DNA from: Allobosea sp. 47.2.35
GTDB taxonomy: Bacteria > Pseudomonadota > Alphaproteobacteria > Rhizobiales > Beijerinckiaceae
Assembly: GCF_024655635.1 (NCBI RefSeq)
Contig: NZ_JANLGI010000002.1
Location: 306,738 to 370,737 of the forward strand
Length of the DNA stretch: 64,000 nucleotides
Direction: 5' to 3'
This document shows positions 16,952 through 25,083 of this stretch, in pieces. The translations under genes and the position numbers were made by a program. Each line of letters begins with the position of its first letter. Within the stretch, counting starts at the first letter, position 1. Under the pieces are notes generated by a model that saw only the letters and a program-made list of their open reading frames with translations, was not told the DNA's origin and made no database searches.

Positions 16952-17784
16952 GATTTGACTGCTCCTGCCGTCAGGCCGCCGACGAGGCGCTTCTGCACAA
17001 AAAGGAAAAGGATGGTGACCGGCAGCGCGATGATCGTCCCGCCTGCCGTCAGGATGCCCCACTGCACCGTGAACTCGCCGATGAACAATTGCAGGGCGAC
17101 GGTCACCGGCCTCACCGTCTCGCCCGAGAGCATCATCGCGAACAGGTATTCATTCCAGGAGGTGATGAAGACGTAGATCGCGGTGGTGACGATGCCGGGC
17201 ATCACCAGCGGCAGCACGACCAGCCGGATCGTCTGCAATCGTGAGGCGCCGTCGATCGTCGCAGCCTCGTCGAGATCTTTCGGGATCGCGTTGAAATAGC
17301 TGACCAGCATCCAGATCGAGAACGGGATCGAGAAGGTCGAATGGCCGATGATGACGCCGATGAAGGTGTCGATCAGCCCGAGCATCCGCATCAGCACGAA
17401 GAGCGGGATGATCAGCAGCACGATCGGGAACATGTTGATGACGAGGAAGCTCGTCATCAGCGTGCGCCGCCCGGCGAAGCGGAAGCGCGAGAACGCGTAC
17501 GCTGCCGGCACGCTCGCGGCGAGCCCGAGCAGGACGGCTCCGCAGGCGATGATCAGGCTGTTCAGCAGGTTGACCGGGAAGCTCGTGCGCTGGATCAGCG
17601 TTTGGTAGTGCTCGAAGGTCGTGCTGCTCGGCAGGTAGCGCACCGGAAACTGCGAGAGGTCCGCATTCGGCTTGATCGAGGTCAGCAGCATCCAGATGAA
17701 GGGCGCCAGAGCGAAGGCGAGCACCAGCAGGACGGGGATTTCGACCTGGATCAGGTTGCGGGCGAAGGAGCGGCGCCGGATCAT
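16948..17784 (-). CDS. Sugar ABC permease, MalG type
   Basis: A 278-residue inner-membrane permease with six hydrophobic segments. The ATPase-coupling EAA loop is clear: LDEAATIDGASRLQTIRLVVLPLVMPGI. It is partner of the MalF-type permease, whose stop it overlaps by ATGA. No sugar ATPase (MsmX/UgpC type) is encoded in this operon, so the motor must be shared with another system. Confidence 0.92.
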   Translation of the reverse strand: MIRRRSFARNLIQVEIPVLLVLAFALAPFIWMLLTSIKPNADLSQFPVRYLPSSTTFEHYQTLIQRTSFPVNLLNSLIIACGAVLLGLAASVPAAYAFSRFRFAGRRTLMTSFLVINMFPIVLLIIPLFVLMRMLGLIDTFIGVIIGHSTFSIPFSIWMLVSYFNAIPKDLDEAATIDGASRLQTIRLVVLPLVMPGIVTTAIYVFITSWNEYLFAMMLSGETVRPVTVALQLFIGEFTVQWGILTAGGTIIALPVTILFLFVQKRLVGGLTAGAVKS

Positions 17785-18680
17785 TTCTCCATCTCCCCGG
17801 CCTGCCGGCGGACATAGAGCCAGACGATGCCCAAGAGGATCGCGGTCAGCATCAGCGACAGAGAGGCGGCATAGCCGAACTCCATGCCGGTATAGGCGCG
17901 CAGGAAGGCGTAAAGCGGCAGCGTATGCGTGGCATAGCCCGGCCCGCCGCCGGTCATGACCAGGATGACGTCGAGCGAATTGGCCACCCAGATGACGCGC
18001 AGCAGCACCGCCGTGGCGATGATGCCGGCGATCGAGGGCAGGGTGACGTGGACGAACTGGCGCCAGGCGCTGGCGCCGTCGATCTCGGCCGCCTCGTAGA
18101 GCTCGCCCGGCACGGTCTGCAAGCCTGCCAGGATGGTGACGGTGAAGAACGGGAAGCCCTGCCAGACCAGCGCCAGCATGATGCAGGCGAGCGCCGTCGA
18201 GGGTTGGGCAAGCCAGGGATGCGGGGTTGAGATCAGGCCAAGGCGCAGCAGGATGTCATTGAAGACGCCGAGGTTGAAATCGTAGATCCAGGTCCACATC
18301 AGGCCGATGATCACGCTCGGCAGGGCCCAGGGGATGATCACCAGCGCCCGCGCCATGCCGCGCCACCAGAAGCTCTGGTTGAGCAGGAGCGCGGCTCCGA
18401 GACCAAGCAGGAGCTGGAGCGAGACGGTGCCCCCGACCCAGATCGCCGAGTTCGCGAGCGAGATCCAGAAGACCTCGTCCGAAAGCGCGGTCGCGAAATT
18501 CCGCACGCCGACGAAGCGGAGATTGTCGGGATCGTAGAGAACGTAGTCGTGCAGGCTGTACCAGGCCGTCTGCAGGACCGGAAACAGGATGACCAGTGCC
18601 GTCACCAGCAGGGCCGGTAGCAGGAATCCATATGGGGTCGCCGCGCGCAGCACCGCGCCGCTCGCCGTCACCTTGTTCAT
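17781..18680 (-). CDS. Sugar ABC permease, MalF type
   Basis: A 299-residue permease with six hydrophobic segments and the EAA loop LYEAAEIDGASAWRQFVHVTLPSI. The N-terminus has the usual MalF/UgpA form (TPYGFLLPALLVTALVILFPVLQTAWYSL). It follows the binding-protein gene after a 65-base gap containing a strong hairpin, and overlaps the MalG-type gene. Confidence 0.92.
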   Translation of the reverse strand: MNKVTASGAVLRAATPYGFLLPALLVTALVILFPVLQTAWYSLHDYVLYDPDNLRFVGVRNFATALSDEVFWISLANSAIWVGGTVSLQLLLGLGAALLLNQSFWWRGMARALVIIPWALPSVIIGLMWTWIYDFNLGVFNDILLRLGLISTPHPWLAQPSTALACIMLALVWQGFPFFTVTILAGLQTVPGELYEAAEIDGASAWRQFVHVTLPSIAGIIATAVLLRVIWVANSLDVILVMTGGGPGYATHTLPLYAFLRAYTGMEFGYAASLSLMLTAILLGIVWLYVRRQAGEMEK

Positions 18681-18706
18681 GGCGTCGTTCCTAGGGATCG
18701 ATGGCC

Positions 18707-18729
18707 GGCGCCGGGGCTCACCCGGCGCC
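18707..18729 (-). promoter_or_regulatory. Intercistronic hairpin after the sugar-binding-protein gene
   Basis: Nine-base GC arms GGCGCCGGG and CCCGGCGCC enclose a five-base loop in the gap between the binding-protein gene and the MalF-type gene. There is no U-run. Such hairpins commonly stabilise the upstream mRNA part so that receptor outnumbers permease. Confidence 0.55.
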
Positions 18730-18745
18730 GCGCTGCGATCCGGCC

Positions 18746-19966
18746 TCAGCCGTGGAAGGTCTGTTCGACCATTTTCATGAGCTCGTCGGGGTTCATCCCG
18801 CCGGTCAGTGCCCGCTGCAGGTTGGTGGGCAGGACACGGCCGACGAAATCCGGCGTCTTCACATGGTCCGGCAAGGGCCGGGCGATCGGCAGGGAGGCAT
18901 CGCTCGCCTCGACAAAGCGCTTGGGATGCACGGTCCAGTTCTTCGTATCCGAGATGGTGATCGGCAATTGGCCGCTGAGCTTGGCCTGTTCGGCATTGTT
19001 CTCGGCGCTCGACAGGAAGCTGATCCAGCGGAACGCCGCTTCCTTGTTCTTGCTGCCGGAGAAGATCGCGTTGGATTCGTCGCCGAAATAGGTCCAGCCG
19101 CTGCCGTCCGGCCCGCGCGGCACCGGCACGGCCGAGACCCTGTCGCCGAGCGCGCCGACGACCTCGGCGACCGAACCGATATGGTGGATCGCCATGCCGG
19201 TCCGGCCGGCCTTGAAGGCGTCGACGATCTGGCGAAAGGCGTCGGTCGGCGCCGAGGGGGGCACGACCTTGTGCTTCACGGCGAGGTCGACGAACCAGCG
19301 GTTCGCCGCCAGCGCCTTCTCCGTGACCATGCCGCCCTTGTCGAAGCTAGCGCCGCCACCGAGGACGAAGGGCCCCCAGTTGTCGTGGCAGCCGGCGCCG
19401 CCGCGCATGCCGTAGCCGAAGACGCCGTCCTTAGTCAGCGCCTGGGCCGTGGTGAGGAAGCTCTCGAATGTCTTGGGCGGCTGGAGTCCGGCCTGCTGAA
19501 GCATGTCCTGCCGGTAGTAGAGATAGATCACAACGTAGTGCAGTGGCATGTAGTACTGCTTGCCGTCTGGCGAGCGGTTGATCTTCCAGACGTCGTCAGC
19601 GATGTCGCTGCGGCCTTTCCAGTTGGCGAGGAAGCTGTCCAGCGGCTCCAACGCCTTCATCTGTCCGAAGCGCGAGAGATAGGACAGGCGCACCATGGCG
19701 CAGTCGGGCTGGTTGCCGGCGACCAGGGCCGAGAAGATGCGGTTGATATAGTCGGTGCCGCCACCCCACGGGATCGGCTCGGCCTGGATCTTGATGTCCG
19801 GGTTTTCGGCTTCGAACTTCGCGACGAGGGCGGCCGGCGTGTTCTGGGGGTTGTCGTAGTGGTACCACCAGCGCACCGTCGCCTTGCCCTGGGCGATGGC
19901 TGGGCGGGCGGCCTCGAAGGAGAGCGCAGCCGCTCCCGCGAGTTTCATGAAGGTCCTGCGTTCCAT
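18746..19966 (-). CDS. Extracellular sugar-binding protein (family 1 solute receptor)
   Basis: A 406-residue periplasmic receptor. Its signal peptide (MERRTFMKLAGAAALSF, cleavage near AIAQG) is Tat-like. The mature start TVRWWYHYDN and later KFEAENPDIKI, GGTDYINRIFSALVAG and MPLHYVVIYLYYRQDML are typical of UgpB/MalE-like receptors. GGGGAG lies eight bases before the ATG at 19966. It is the first transport gene of the operon, between the alpha/beta hydrolase and the permeases. Confidence 0.9.
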   Translation of the reverse strand: MERRTFMKLAGAAALSFEAARPAIAQGKATVRWWYHYDNPQNTPAALVAKFEAENPDIKIQAEPIPWGGGTDYINRIFSALVAGNQPDCAMVRLSYLSRFGQMKALEPLDSFLANWKGRSDIADDVWKINRSPDGKQYYMPLHYVVIYLYYRQDMLQQAGLQPPKTFESFLTTAQALTKDGVFGYGMRGGAGCHDNWGPFVLGGGASFDKGGMVTEKALAANRWFVDLAVKHKVVPPSAPTDAFRQIVDAFKAGRTGMAIHHIGSVAEVVGALGDRVSAVPVPRGPDGSGWTYFGDESNAIFSGSKNKEAAFRWISFLSSAENNAEQAKLSGQLPITISDTKNWTVHPKRFVEASDASLPIARPLPDHVKTPDFVGRVLPTNLQRALTGGMNPDELMKMVEQTFHG

Positions 19967-19989
19967 GAATTTCACTCCCCTGACGTTTT

Positions 19990-20919
19990 TTATAGTCGTT
20001 CGGTGATGTAGGCGGCCCCGGCGTCGATCATGGCTTGCGCCGGTGCGAGTTCCCGGCTCATGCGCAGGCAGCCATGGATCACCCCCGGCACATGGTCGTG
20101 GCGGAAGGCGCAGCCTGCTGCTGCCAGACGCTCGGCGAGGCGGAGCGTGTCGTCGGCGAGGGGGTCGAGCCCGCCCGCCGTGAGATAGAGCGGCGGCAGC
20201 CCGGCGAGATCGGCATGCAGCGGCGCGGCCAATGTCGGAGGCGCCTCGAAGGCTGCGGCGAGATAGTTGCGCCAATACCAGCGCATGTTCGCCGTGGTCA
20301 GGATGTATCCCTCGCCGAACCGCGCATGGCTGCCGGTTTCGAAATCGGGAGCGTAGCAGCCGTAGAACAGGGCAGCCGTCGCGGGCAGCGTCAGACCCGT
20401 ATTGCGACGATGGATCATAGCCGAGAGCGCGAGCGTTGCCCCGGCGGAATCTCCGGCAAGCGCCCAGCGCTGGGCATCGACATCCCGGCCGAGTTCGCCC
20501 TCCAAGGCGAAGGCGATGGCGGCGAGCGTGTCGTCCAGAGGGGCCGGGTAGGGGTGCTCGGGTGCCAGCCGGTAGTCGAACCCGAAGACGGCGCAGCCGG
20601 ACGCCGTCGCAAGATGGCGCATCGTGCCGTCATGGGTATCGACCGAGCCGAAGGTCCAGCCGCCGCCATGAACATAGACGATGACGGGCAGGGTGGCTCC
20701 GGGTTGCGGATGATAGAGCCGGCCCCGCAGTGTTCCTGCTGCCCCCGTGACGGCGAGATCGCGGGCCGGAATGGCGGGCGCGCCCTCGTTCCAGGCGATG
20801 GAGCCGGCATCCGCGGAGGCGCGCGCTTCGGCGATCGGCAGGGTCTTGAAGTCGACGCCGGGCGCCGCCGCGAAGCCGGCGAGGATCCGGGCCATCTGCG
20901 GGTGGATGTAGGCGCTCAC
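19990..20919 (-). CDS. Alpha/beta hydrolase, hormone-sensitive-lipase family
   Basis: A 309-residue cytoplasmic esterase-like enzyme. It has the oxyanion motif YVHGGGWTFGS, the nucleophile elbow LAGDSAGATLAL, the acid region GGLDPLADD and the catalytic histidine GVIHGCL. It overlaps the GntR gene by ATGA. In this sugar operon it could remove an acyl group or open a lactone of the imported compound; that is inferred from context only. Confidence 0.88.
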   Translation of the reverse strand: MSAYIHPQMARILAGFAAAPGVDFKTLPIAEARASADAGSIAWNEGAPAIPARDLAVTGAAGTLRGRLYHPQPGATLPVIVYVHGGGWTFGSVDTHDGTMRHLATASGCAVFGFDYRLAPEHPYPAPLDDTLAAIAFALEGELGRDVDAQRWALAGDSAGATLALSAMIHRRNTGLTLPATAALFYGCYAPDFETGSHARFGEGYILTTANMRWYWRNYLAAAFEAPPTLAAPLHADLAGLPPLYLTAGGLDPLADDTLRLAERLAAAGCAFRHDHVPGVIHGCLRMSRELAPAQAMIDAGAAYITERL

Positions 20920-21581
20920 GCGGCAACCTCGTCGCTGCCTTGAAGAACGATCGTGTCGATATGGGAGCCGAGCGCCGCGGCGAGCCCGGTTCCGTCGCCC
21001 GCCGCGAGGCGCTCGTAGAGAATATCGTGGCGGCGCGCCGTCTCGATCAGCGGGCGGCGATGCTCCGGCGCCCAGAGCTTGTAGCGGTTCGAGTGCATGA
21101 TGCAGCGCGCCAGGATCTGCCCGAGAGCATCGAGGCCCGACAGCCGGAACAGGGCGAGGTGGAAATCCTTGTCGGCTTCGATGACGCGGTACTCGTCGCC
21201 CTCTGAAGCGGCTTCCGTCATCGCCGTCAGGATGCCGCGCAGGTCGTCGAGGGCCTGGCCGTCGGCATGGAGTGCCGCCTTCAGCGCCCCGCGCGTCTCG
21301 ATCCTGCGGCGCAGGGCCAGCATCTCGTCGGCTTCCTCGGCCGTCAGCCGCGTCACGATCGTCCGCCGCCCCGAACGGACGACGAGGCCATCCTCCTGCA
21401 GGCGCAGCAGCGCCTCGCGGATCGGGCCCTGGCTGCAGCCGATCTCATGGGCGAGGCCGAGCTCGGTCAGCACCGTCTCGGGCGTCAGCTCGTTCAGGAT
21501 GATCCGCCGCTTGACGATCCCGTAGACCAGATCGGAAGGGCGGCTGAGCTTCGGGATCAAGGCGCGAGCCTCGCTGGACAA
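20916..21581 (-). CDS. GntR-family regulator, FadR/FCD subgroup
   Basis: A 221-residue regulator. The N-terminal winged helix has VYGIVKRRIILNELTPETVLTELGLAHEIGCSQGPIREALLRLQEDGLV, the GntR signature. The C-terminal all-helical FCD domain has the metal-binding histidines (ADKDFHLALFRLSG, MHSNRYK, RRHDILYERLAAGD). FCD regulators respond to organic or sugar acids. It is the first gene of the leftward operon and is divergent from the enolase-superfamily gene; a dyad lies between them. Confidence 0.9.
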   Translation of the reverse strand: MSSEARALIPKLSRPSDLVYGIVKRRIILNELTPETVLTELGLAHEIGCSQGPIREALLRLQEDGLVVRSGRRTIVTRLTAEEADEMLALRRRIETRGALKAALHADGQALDDLRGILTAMTEAASEGDEYRVIEADKDFHLALFRLSGLDALGQILARCIMHSNRYKLWAPEHRRPLIETARRHDILYERLAAGDGTGLAAALGSHIDTIVLQGSDEVAA

Positions 21582-21586
21582 GGTCT

Positions 21587-21623
21587 ATCGATGTGAATAT
21601 CGATATCATTATTGATAATAATG
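21587..21623. promoter_or_regulatory. Operator region between gntR-type and enolase-superfamily genes
   Basis: Within the 69-base divergent gap there is a 17-base inverted repeat CATTATT-GAT-AATAATG at 21607-21623, and two copies of the self-palindrome ATCGAT at 21587-21592 and 21599-21604, spaced 12 bases. The AT-rich block stands out from the surrounding GC. It probably binds the GntR protein and controls both directions. Confidence 0.55.
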
Positions 21624-21650
21624 TCAATGCGGGGAGCGGAGAGCAAGCCG

Positions 21651-22775
21651 ATGCGTCACAGGATCCGGAAGATCGACGTTCACCTCGTCTCGGCACCCGT
21701 CTTGGGTGGCTTTGCCGATGCGACGCGCAAGGTCGAGACGATCGGCTTCGTGATCGTCCGCATCACGACGGATCAGGGGCTTGAGGGGATCGGCGTCACC
21801 TATCACGAGGTCGGCGGGGAGGCGACCTGCGAGCTGATCAACCGCAACATGACGCCCCGGCTGATCGGCCGCGAACCTCTCGAAACCGAGGCGATCTGGC
21901 AGGAATTCTTCCATTATCTGCGCGGCGTCGGCCGGAAGGGACTGATGTATTGCGCGCTCAGCGCCGTCGACATCGCGCTCTGGGACCTCAAGGGCAAGAT
22001 CGTCGATCTCCCCGTCTATCGGCTGCTCGGGGGAGACCGGACGAAGGTGCCCGTCTATGCCAGCGGCGGCTGGACCTCCTATTCCGACGATCAGCTCGTC
22101 GATGAGATCAAGGGCATGGTCGCGCGCGGCTTCACCACCGTGAAGTTCAAGGTCGGCTTCGATGGCGGCCGCAATCCGAGGCGCGACGCCGAGCGCGTAC
22201 GCAAGGTCCGCGAGGCGGTCGGCCCCGACATCAACCTCATGGTCGACGCGAACAACTCCTTTGACGCGGCGACGGCGGTGCAGCTCGCCAACCGCATTCG
22301 CGAGTACGATATCTTCCTGTTCGAAGAGCCGGTCTTCGCCGATGATATTCCGGGCCTTGCCCGCTTCAAGCGCGGCACCGACATCCCGTTGGCGACCGGC
22401 GAGCACGAATACACCAAGTTCGGCGTGAGGGACCTGCTTATCCACGATGCCGCCGACATCGTGCAGGTCGATGGCGCGCGGGCCGGCGGCTATACCGAGA
22501 TGCTGAAATGCGCGGCGCTGACCCAGGCGTGGAACGTCAAGTTCGCACCGCATGCGATGGAGAACCTCCACCTGCATCTCGTTGCGGCCGTGCCCAATGC
22601 CCTGTTCCTCGAGCGCCTGCTGATGTTCGAGGACATCACCGCGCAGGTCTTCGACGGCGCGCCTTTACCCATCGACGGCCATATGCACGTGCCGGACCTG
22701 CCGGGACTCGGGTTGAAGCTCAACATGGATTTTATCCGGGAACGGGACGAAACGTCGCCAGCAAGCCGCAACTAG
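21651..22775 (+). CDS. Mandelate racemase/muconate lactonizing enzyme family dehydratase
   Basis: A 374-residue enolase-superfamily enzyme. The catalytic pattern is visible: TVKFKVGF (KxK), the metal ligands in LMVDANNS (Asp), LFEEPV (Glu) and ATGEHEYT (Glu), and the general base His in KFAPHAMENLHLH. KxK plus a late His fits the mandelate racemase subgroup, which includes many acid sugar dehydratases. ATG 21651 follows a GGAGAG site by about eight bases; earlier TTG/ATG codons lie inside the operator. It probably dehydrates an aldonic or uronic acid that the leftward operon imports. Confidence 0.88.
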   Translation: MRHRIRKIDVHLVSAPVLGGFADATRKVETIGFVIVRITTDQGLEGIGVTYHEVGGEATCELINRNMTPRLIGREPLETEAIWQEFFHYLRGVGRKGLMYCALSAVDIALWDLKGKIVDLPVYRLLGGDRTKVPVYASGGWTSYSDDQLVDEIKGMVARGFTTVKFKVGFDGGRNPRRDAERVRKVREAVGPDINLMVDANNSFDAATAVQLANRIREYDIFLFEEPVFADDIPGLARFKRGTDIPLATGEHEYTKFGVRDLLIHDAADIVQVDGARAGGYTEMLKCAALTQAWNVKFAPHAMENLHLHLVAAVPNALFLERLLMFEDITAQVFDGAPLPIDGHMHVPDLPGLGLKLNMDFIRERDETSPASRN

Positions 22776-22840
22776 GCGACAGGCTCACGAGAGACCGGAC
22801 ACCGCGCGCGCTGGCCGGTCCCGGCGAGGCGCCACGGTAC

Positions 22841-23422
22841 TCAAGTCAGACGATTCCGGATGAGGAAGCTCAGGAGATTGGCATAGCCGCGCGCATCGTC
22901 GATCGCGCGATGGGTGTGCTCGACAAAACCGAGCCATTCCTGCGGATATTTCTCGACGTCGCAATCCCATTGCCCTCGGCCGGTATGTCCGGCCACCATC
23001 GACATCAGGCACAGGGGTGGGTGCCGGAAAAGCCGGTCGGAGACCCAGGGGCCTTCCAGCAGCGCGCGCCCCGTGAAGCGCTTCAGGTAGAAATCGATCC
23101 ACGGCCCGTCGAGCGCGAGGGGATGGGCTGCGAAGATCGGCTCTCCCTCCAGCGAGCCGACCCAGTCGACGAAGCGCTTGATACCGGCGGCAGCCGGTTC
23201 GGGATTATCGGTCGCGGCTGCCCAGGCTTGCGGATTCCTGCGCCAGAAGTCCATCGTAGCCGGGTCGGCCACCGCTCCCTCGAGCGGCTCCAGGACAGTC
23301 TCGAACGCGCCGAGGATGTCGCCGCCAGCCGATACTGCAACCGAGCCGAAGGAGAACATCGAGTTCGTTCCGGCGACTGGGCCGTCGAACTCGCAATCCG
23401 TCACGACATAGAAGGGTAGCAT
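22841..23422 (-). CDS. DEDD-type 3'-5' exonuclease-like protein
   Basis: A 193-residue RNase H-fold protein. The exonuclease motifs are VTDCEFDGP (DxE, near the N-terminus), a middle HPLALDGPWID and the C-terminal HRAIDDARGYANLL (HxxxD), i.e. the DEDDh type seen in DnaQ and RNase T relatives. The ATG at 23422 starts directly on the first beta strand; a start at 23476 would add 18 residues of low plausibility. It is monocistronic and divergent from the LIV transporter operon. Whether it acts on RNA or DNA cannot be said. Confidence 0.75.
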   Translation of the reverse strand: MLPFYVVTDCEFDGPVAGTNSMFSFGSVAVSAGGDILGAFETVLEPLEGAVADPATMDFWRRNPQAWAAATDNPEPAAAGIKRFVDWVGSLEGEPIFAAHPLALDGPWIDFYLKRFTGRALLEGPWVSDRLFRHPPLCLMSMVAGHTGRGQWDCDVEKYPQEWLGFVEHTHRAIDDARGYANLLSFLIRNRLT

Positions 23423-23792
23423 CTGTCCCTCTTCGCCTCCGATATGGGCGTCCGACCGCTCCGGAAGGGAAGGCATCCTTGTCGACTATGACGAGGCAGG
23501 CGGGAAGCGCCAGTTTCATGTCGACGGAACCGATCGGTGGGCAAGGGCTGGCCCGCGCCGCAGGCCCGAGTAAGCACCTTCTCTGCAGAGGGAAGGGCGA
23601 CAACGCATCGGAGGCGATCCTCCCTTTCCGAACGCGCCGGAATGGGCCAAGGATGCCGCTGGCAGGCGGCAACGTGAAAATTCGCGATTGTCGCTCTTGC
23701 AGATATTTTAAGCTTGAAACATTATGGGTTGCGCGAGCCGAAGAAATCCAAGGGAACGGGGCCGCGCTACATCTTCGTTCGGGAGAGCATCG
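23423..23792. other. Divergent intergenic region before the second LIV operon
   Basis: About 370 bases between the exonuclease start and the binding-protein start. The exonuclease-proximal half has no features I can name. The half near the transporter holds a 20-base AT-rich operator (23703-23722) lying in the 17-base spacer of a weak promoter: TTGCAG at 23697-23702 and CATTAT at 23720-23725. A GGGAGAG ribosome site precedes the ATG at 23793. Confidence 0.5.
23703..23722 (+). promoter_or_regulatory. 20-bp palindromic operator, copy 1
   Basis: ATATTTTAAGCTTGAAACAT is an imperfect palindrome (8 of 10 paired positions). It differs at only two positions from a site at 30361-30380 in front of the FAD monooxygenase. 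It lies within the putative promoter of the transporter operon, so a repressor bound here would block transcription. Size and symmetry suit a MarR- or TetR-type dimer; no such gene is in the window. Confidence 0.65.
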
Positions 23793-24965
23793 ATGACGAC
23801 ATTCAGGTTCGGTCTGGCACTCGGTTGCGGCGCGCTGGCTTTGTCCATCGCCTCCGCGCAGGCACAGGAGCCGATCAAGATCGGCGTGGTCAGCGTGCTG
23901 ACCGGCCCGGCCGCCTCGCTCGGCCAGCAGGTCCGCGACGGTTTCCAGCTCGCGGTCGACAAGAACGGCGGCAAGCTCGGCGGCGTGCCGGTCAAGATCA
24001 CGGTGATCGATGACGAGCTGAAGCCCGACGTTGCTGTCGAGCGCGTGCGCTCATTCGTCGAGAGCGAGAAGCCGGCCTTCGTCGTCGGCCCGGTATTCTC
24101 GAACATCCTCGGCGCCATCGCCAAGCCCGTGCTCGATTCCGGCGCCTTCCTGATCAGCCCGAATGCCGGGCCTTCGACCATGGCCGGCAAGGCCTGCAAC
24201 AAGAATTTCTTCGTCACCTCCTACCAGAACGATCAGGTGCACGAGGTCCTCGGCAAATACGCGCAGGACCAGAACTACAAGAAGGCTTATATCATCGCGC
24301 CGAACTATCAGGCGGGTAAGGACTCGCTCGCCGGCTTCAAGCGCTACTTCAAGGGCGAGATCGTCGACGAGGTCTATGCGCCGCTGAACGCGATGGATTT
24401 CTCGGCCGACCTCGCCAAGATCGCCTCGTCCAAGCCCGATGTCGTCTTCGCCTTCCTGCCCGGCGGGCTTGGCGTCAATTTCGTCAAGCAGTGGTCGCAG
24501 GCCGGCCTGCAGGGCAAGATCCCGTTCCTCTCAGCCTTCACGGTCGATGAATCGACCCTGCCGGCGCAGCAGGACGCCGCGGTCGGCCTCTTCGGCGGCA
24601 TGACCTGGGCGCCCAACATGGACAACGCGCAGACGAAGGACTTCGTCAAAGCCTATGAGGCGGCCTACAAGATCGTGCCCGGCTCCTATGCCCAGCAGTC
24701 CTACGATGCGGCGATGCTGATCGATTCCGCGGTCAAGGCGGCCGGCGGCGCCGGCAATCCCGACAAGCTGCGCGAGGCGATCAAGAAGGCCGATTTCACC
24801 TCGCTGCGCGGCAAGTTCAAGTTCAACACCAACGGCTATCCAATCCAGGACTTCTATCTGGTCAAGGTCGCCAAGCGCGCCGACGGCAAGTTCCAGACCG
24901 AGATCGCCCAGAAGGTGTTTTCGGATTACGCCGATCCGCACGCCAAGGACTGCGCGCTGAAGTGA
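23793..24965 (+). CDS. LIV-type periplasmic substrate-binding protein
   Basis: A 390-residue receptor. The signal peptide ends at ASAQAQ-EP; the mature part opens IKIGVVSVLTGPAASLGQQVRDGF. Other family features are VIDDELKPDVAVERVRSFVE and LISPNAGPSTMAGKACNKN. The variant lobe sequence resembles receptors for aromatic acids more than LivJ, but I would not name a ligand. ATG 23793 follows GGGAGAG by about six bases. It heads a six-gene rightward operon. Confidence 0.9.
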   Translation: MTTFRFGLALGCGALALSIASAQAQEPIKIGVVSVLTGPAASLGQQVRDGFQLAVDKNGGKLGGVPVKITVIDDELKPDVAVERVRSFVESEKPAFVVGPVFSNILGAIAKPVLDSGAFLISPNAGPSTMAGKACNKNFFVTSYQNDQVHEVLGKYAQDQNYKKAYIIAPNYQAGKDSLAGFKRYFKGEIVDEVYAPLNAMDFSADLAKIASSKPDVVFAFLPGGLGVNFVKQWSQAGLQGKIPFLSAFTVDESTLPAQQDAAVGLFGGMTWAPNMDNAQTKDFVKAYEAAYKIVPGSYAQQSYDAAMLIDSAVKAAGGAGNPDKLREAIKKADFTSLRGKFKFNTNGYPIQDFYLVKVAKRADGKFQTEIAQKVFSDYADPHAKDCALK

Positions 24966-24972
24966 CGCGAAG

Positions 24973-25052
24973 CGTCATCCTCGGGCGAAGCGAAGCTTCG
25001 ACCCGGGGATCTCTTCGTCACGAGATGCTCGGGTCATGCCCGAGCATGACGT
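24973..25052. repeat. REP-like palindromes between binding-protein and permease genes
   Basis: Two nested palindromic segments lie in the 118-base gap. One is built around CGAAGCTTCG with CTCGGG/CCCGGG flanks. The other is ATGCTCGGG-TCATG-CCCGAGCAT at 25025-25047 followed by GACG. The ATGCTCGGG/CCCGAGCATGACG pattern looks like the dispersed extragenic palindromes of Hyphomicrobiales genomes. Confidence 0.6.
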
Positions 25053-25083
25053 CCTGTGACCGGCCCTGACATAGGACCGCGCA

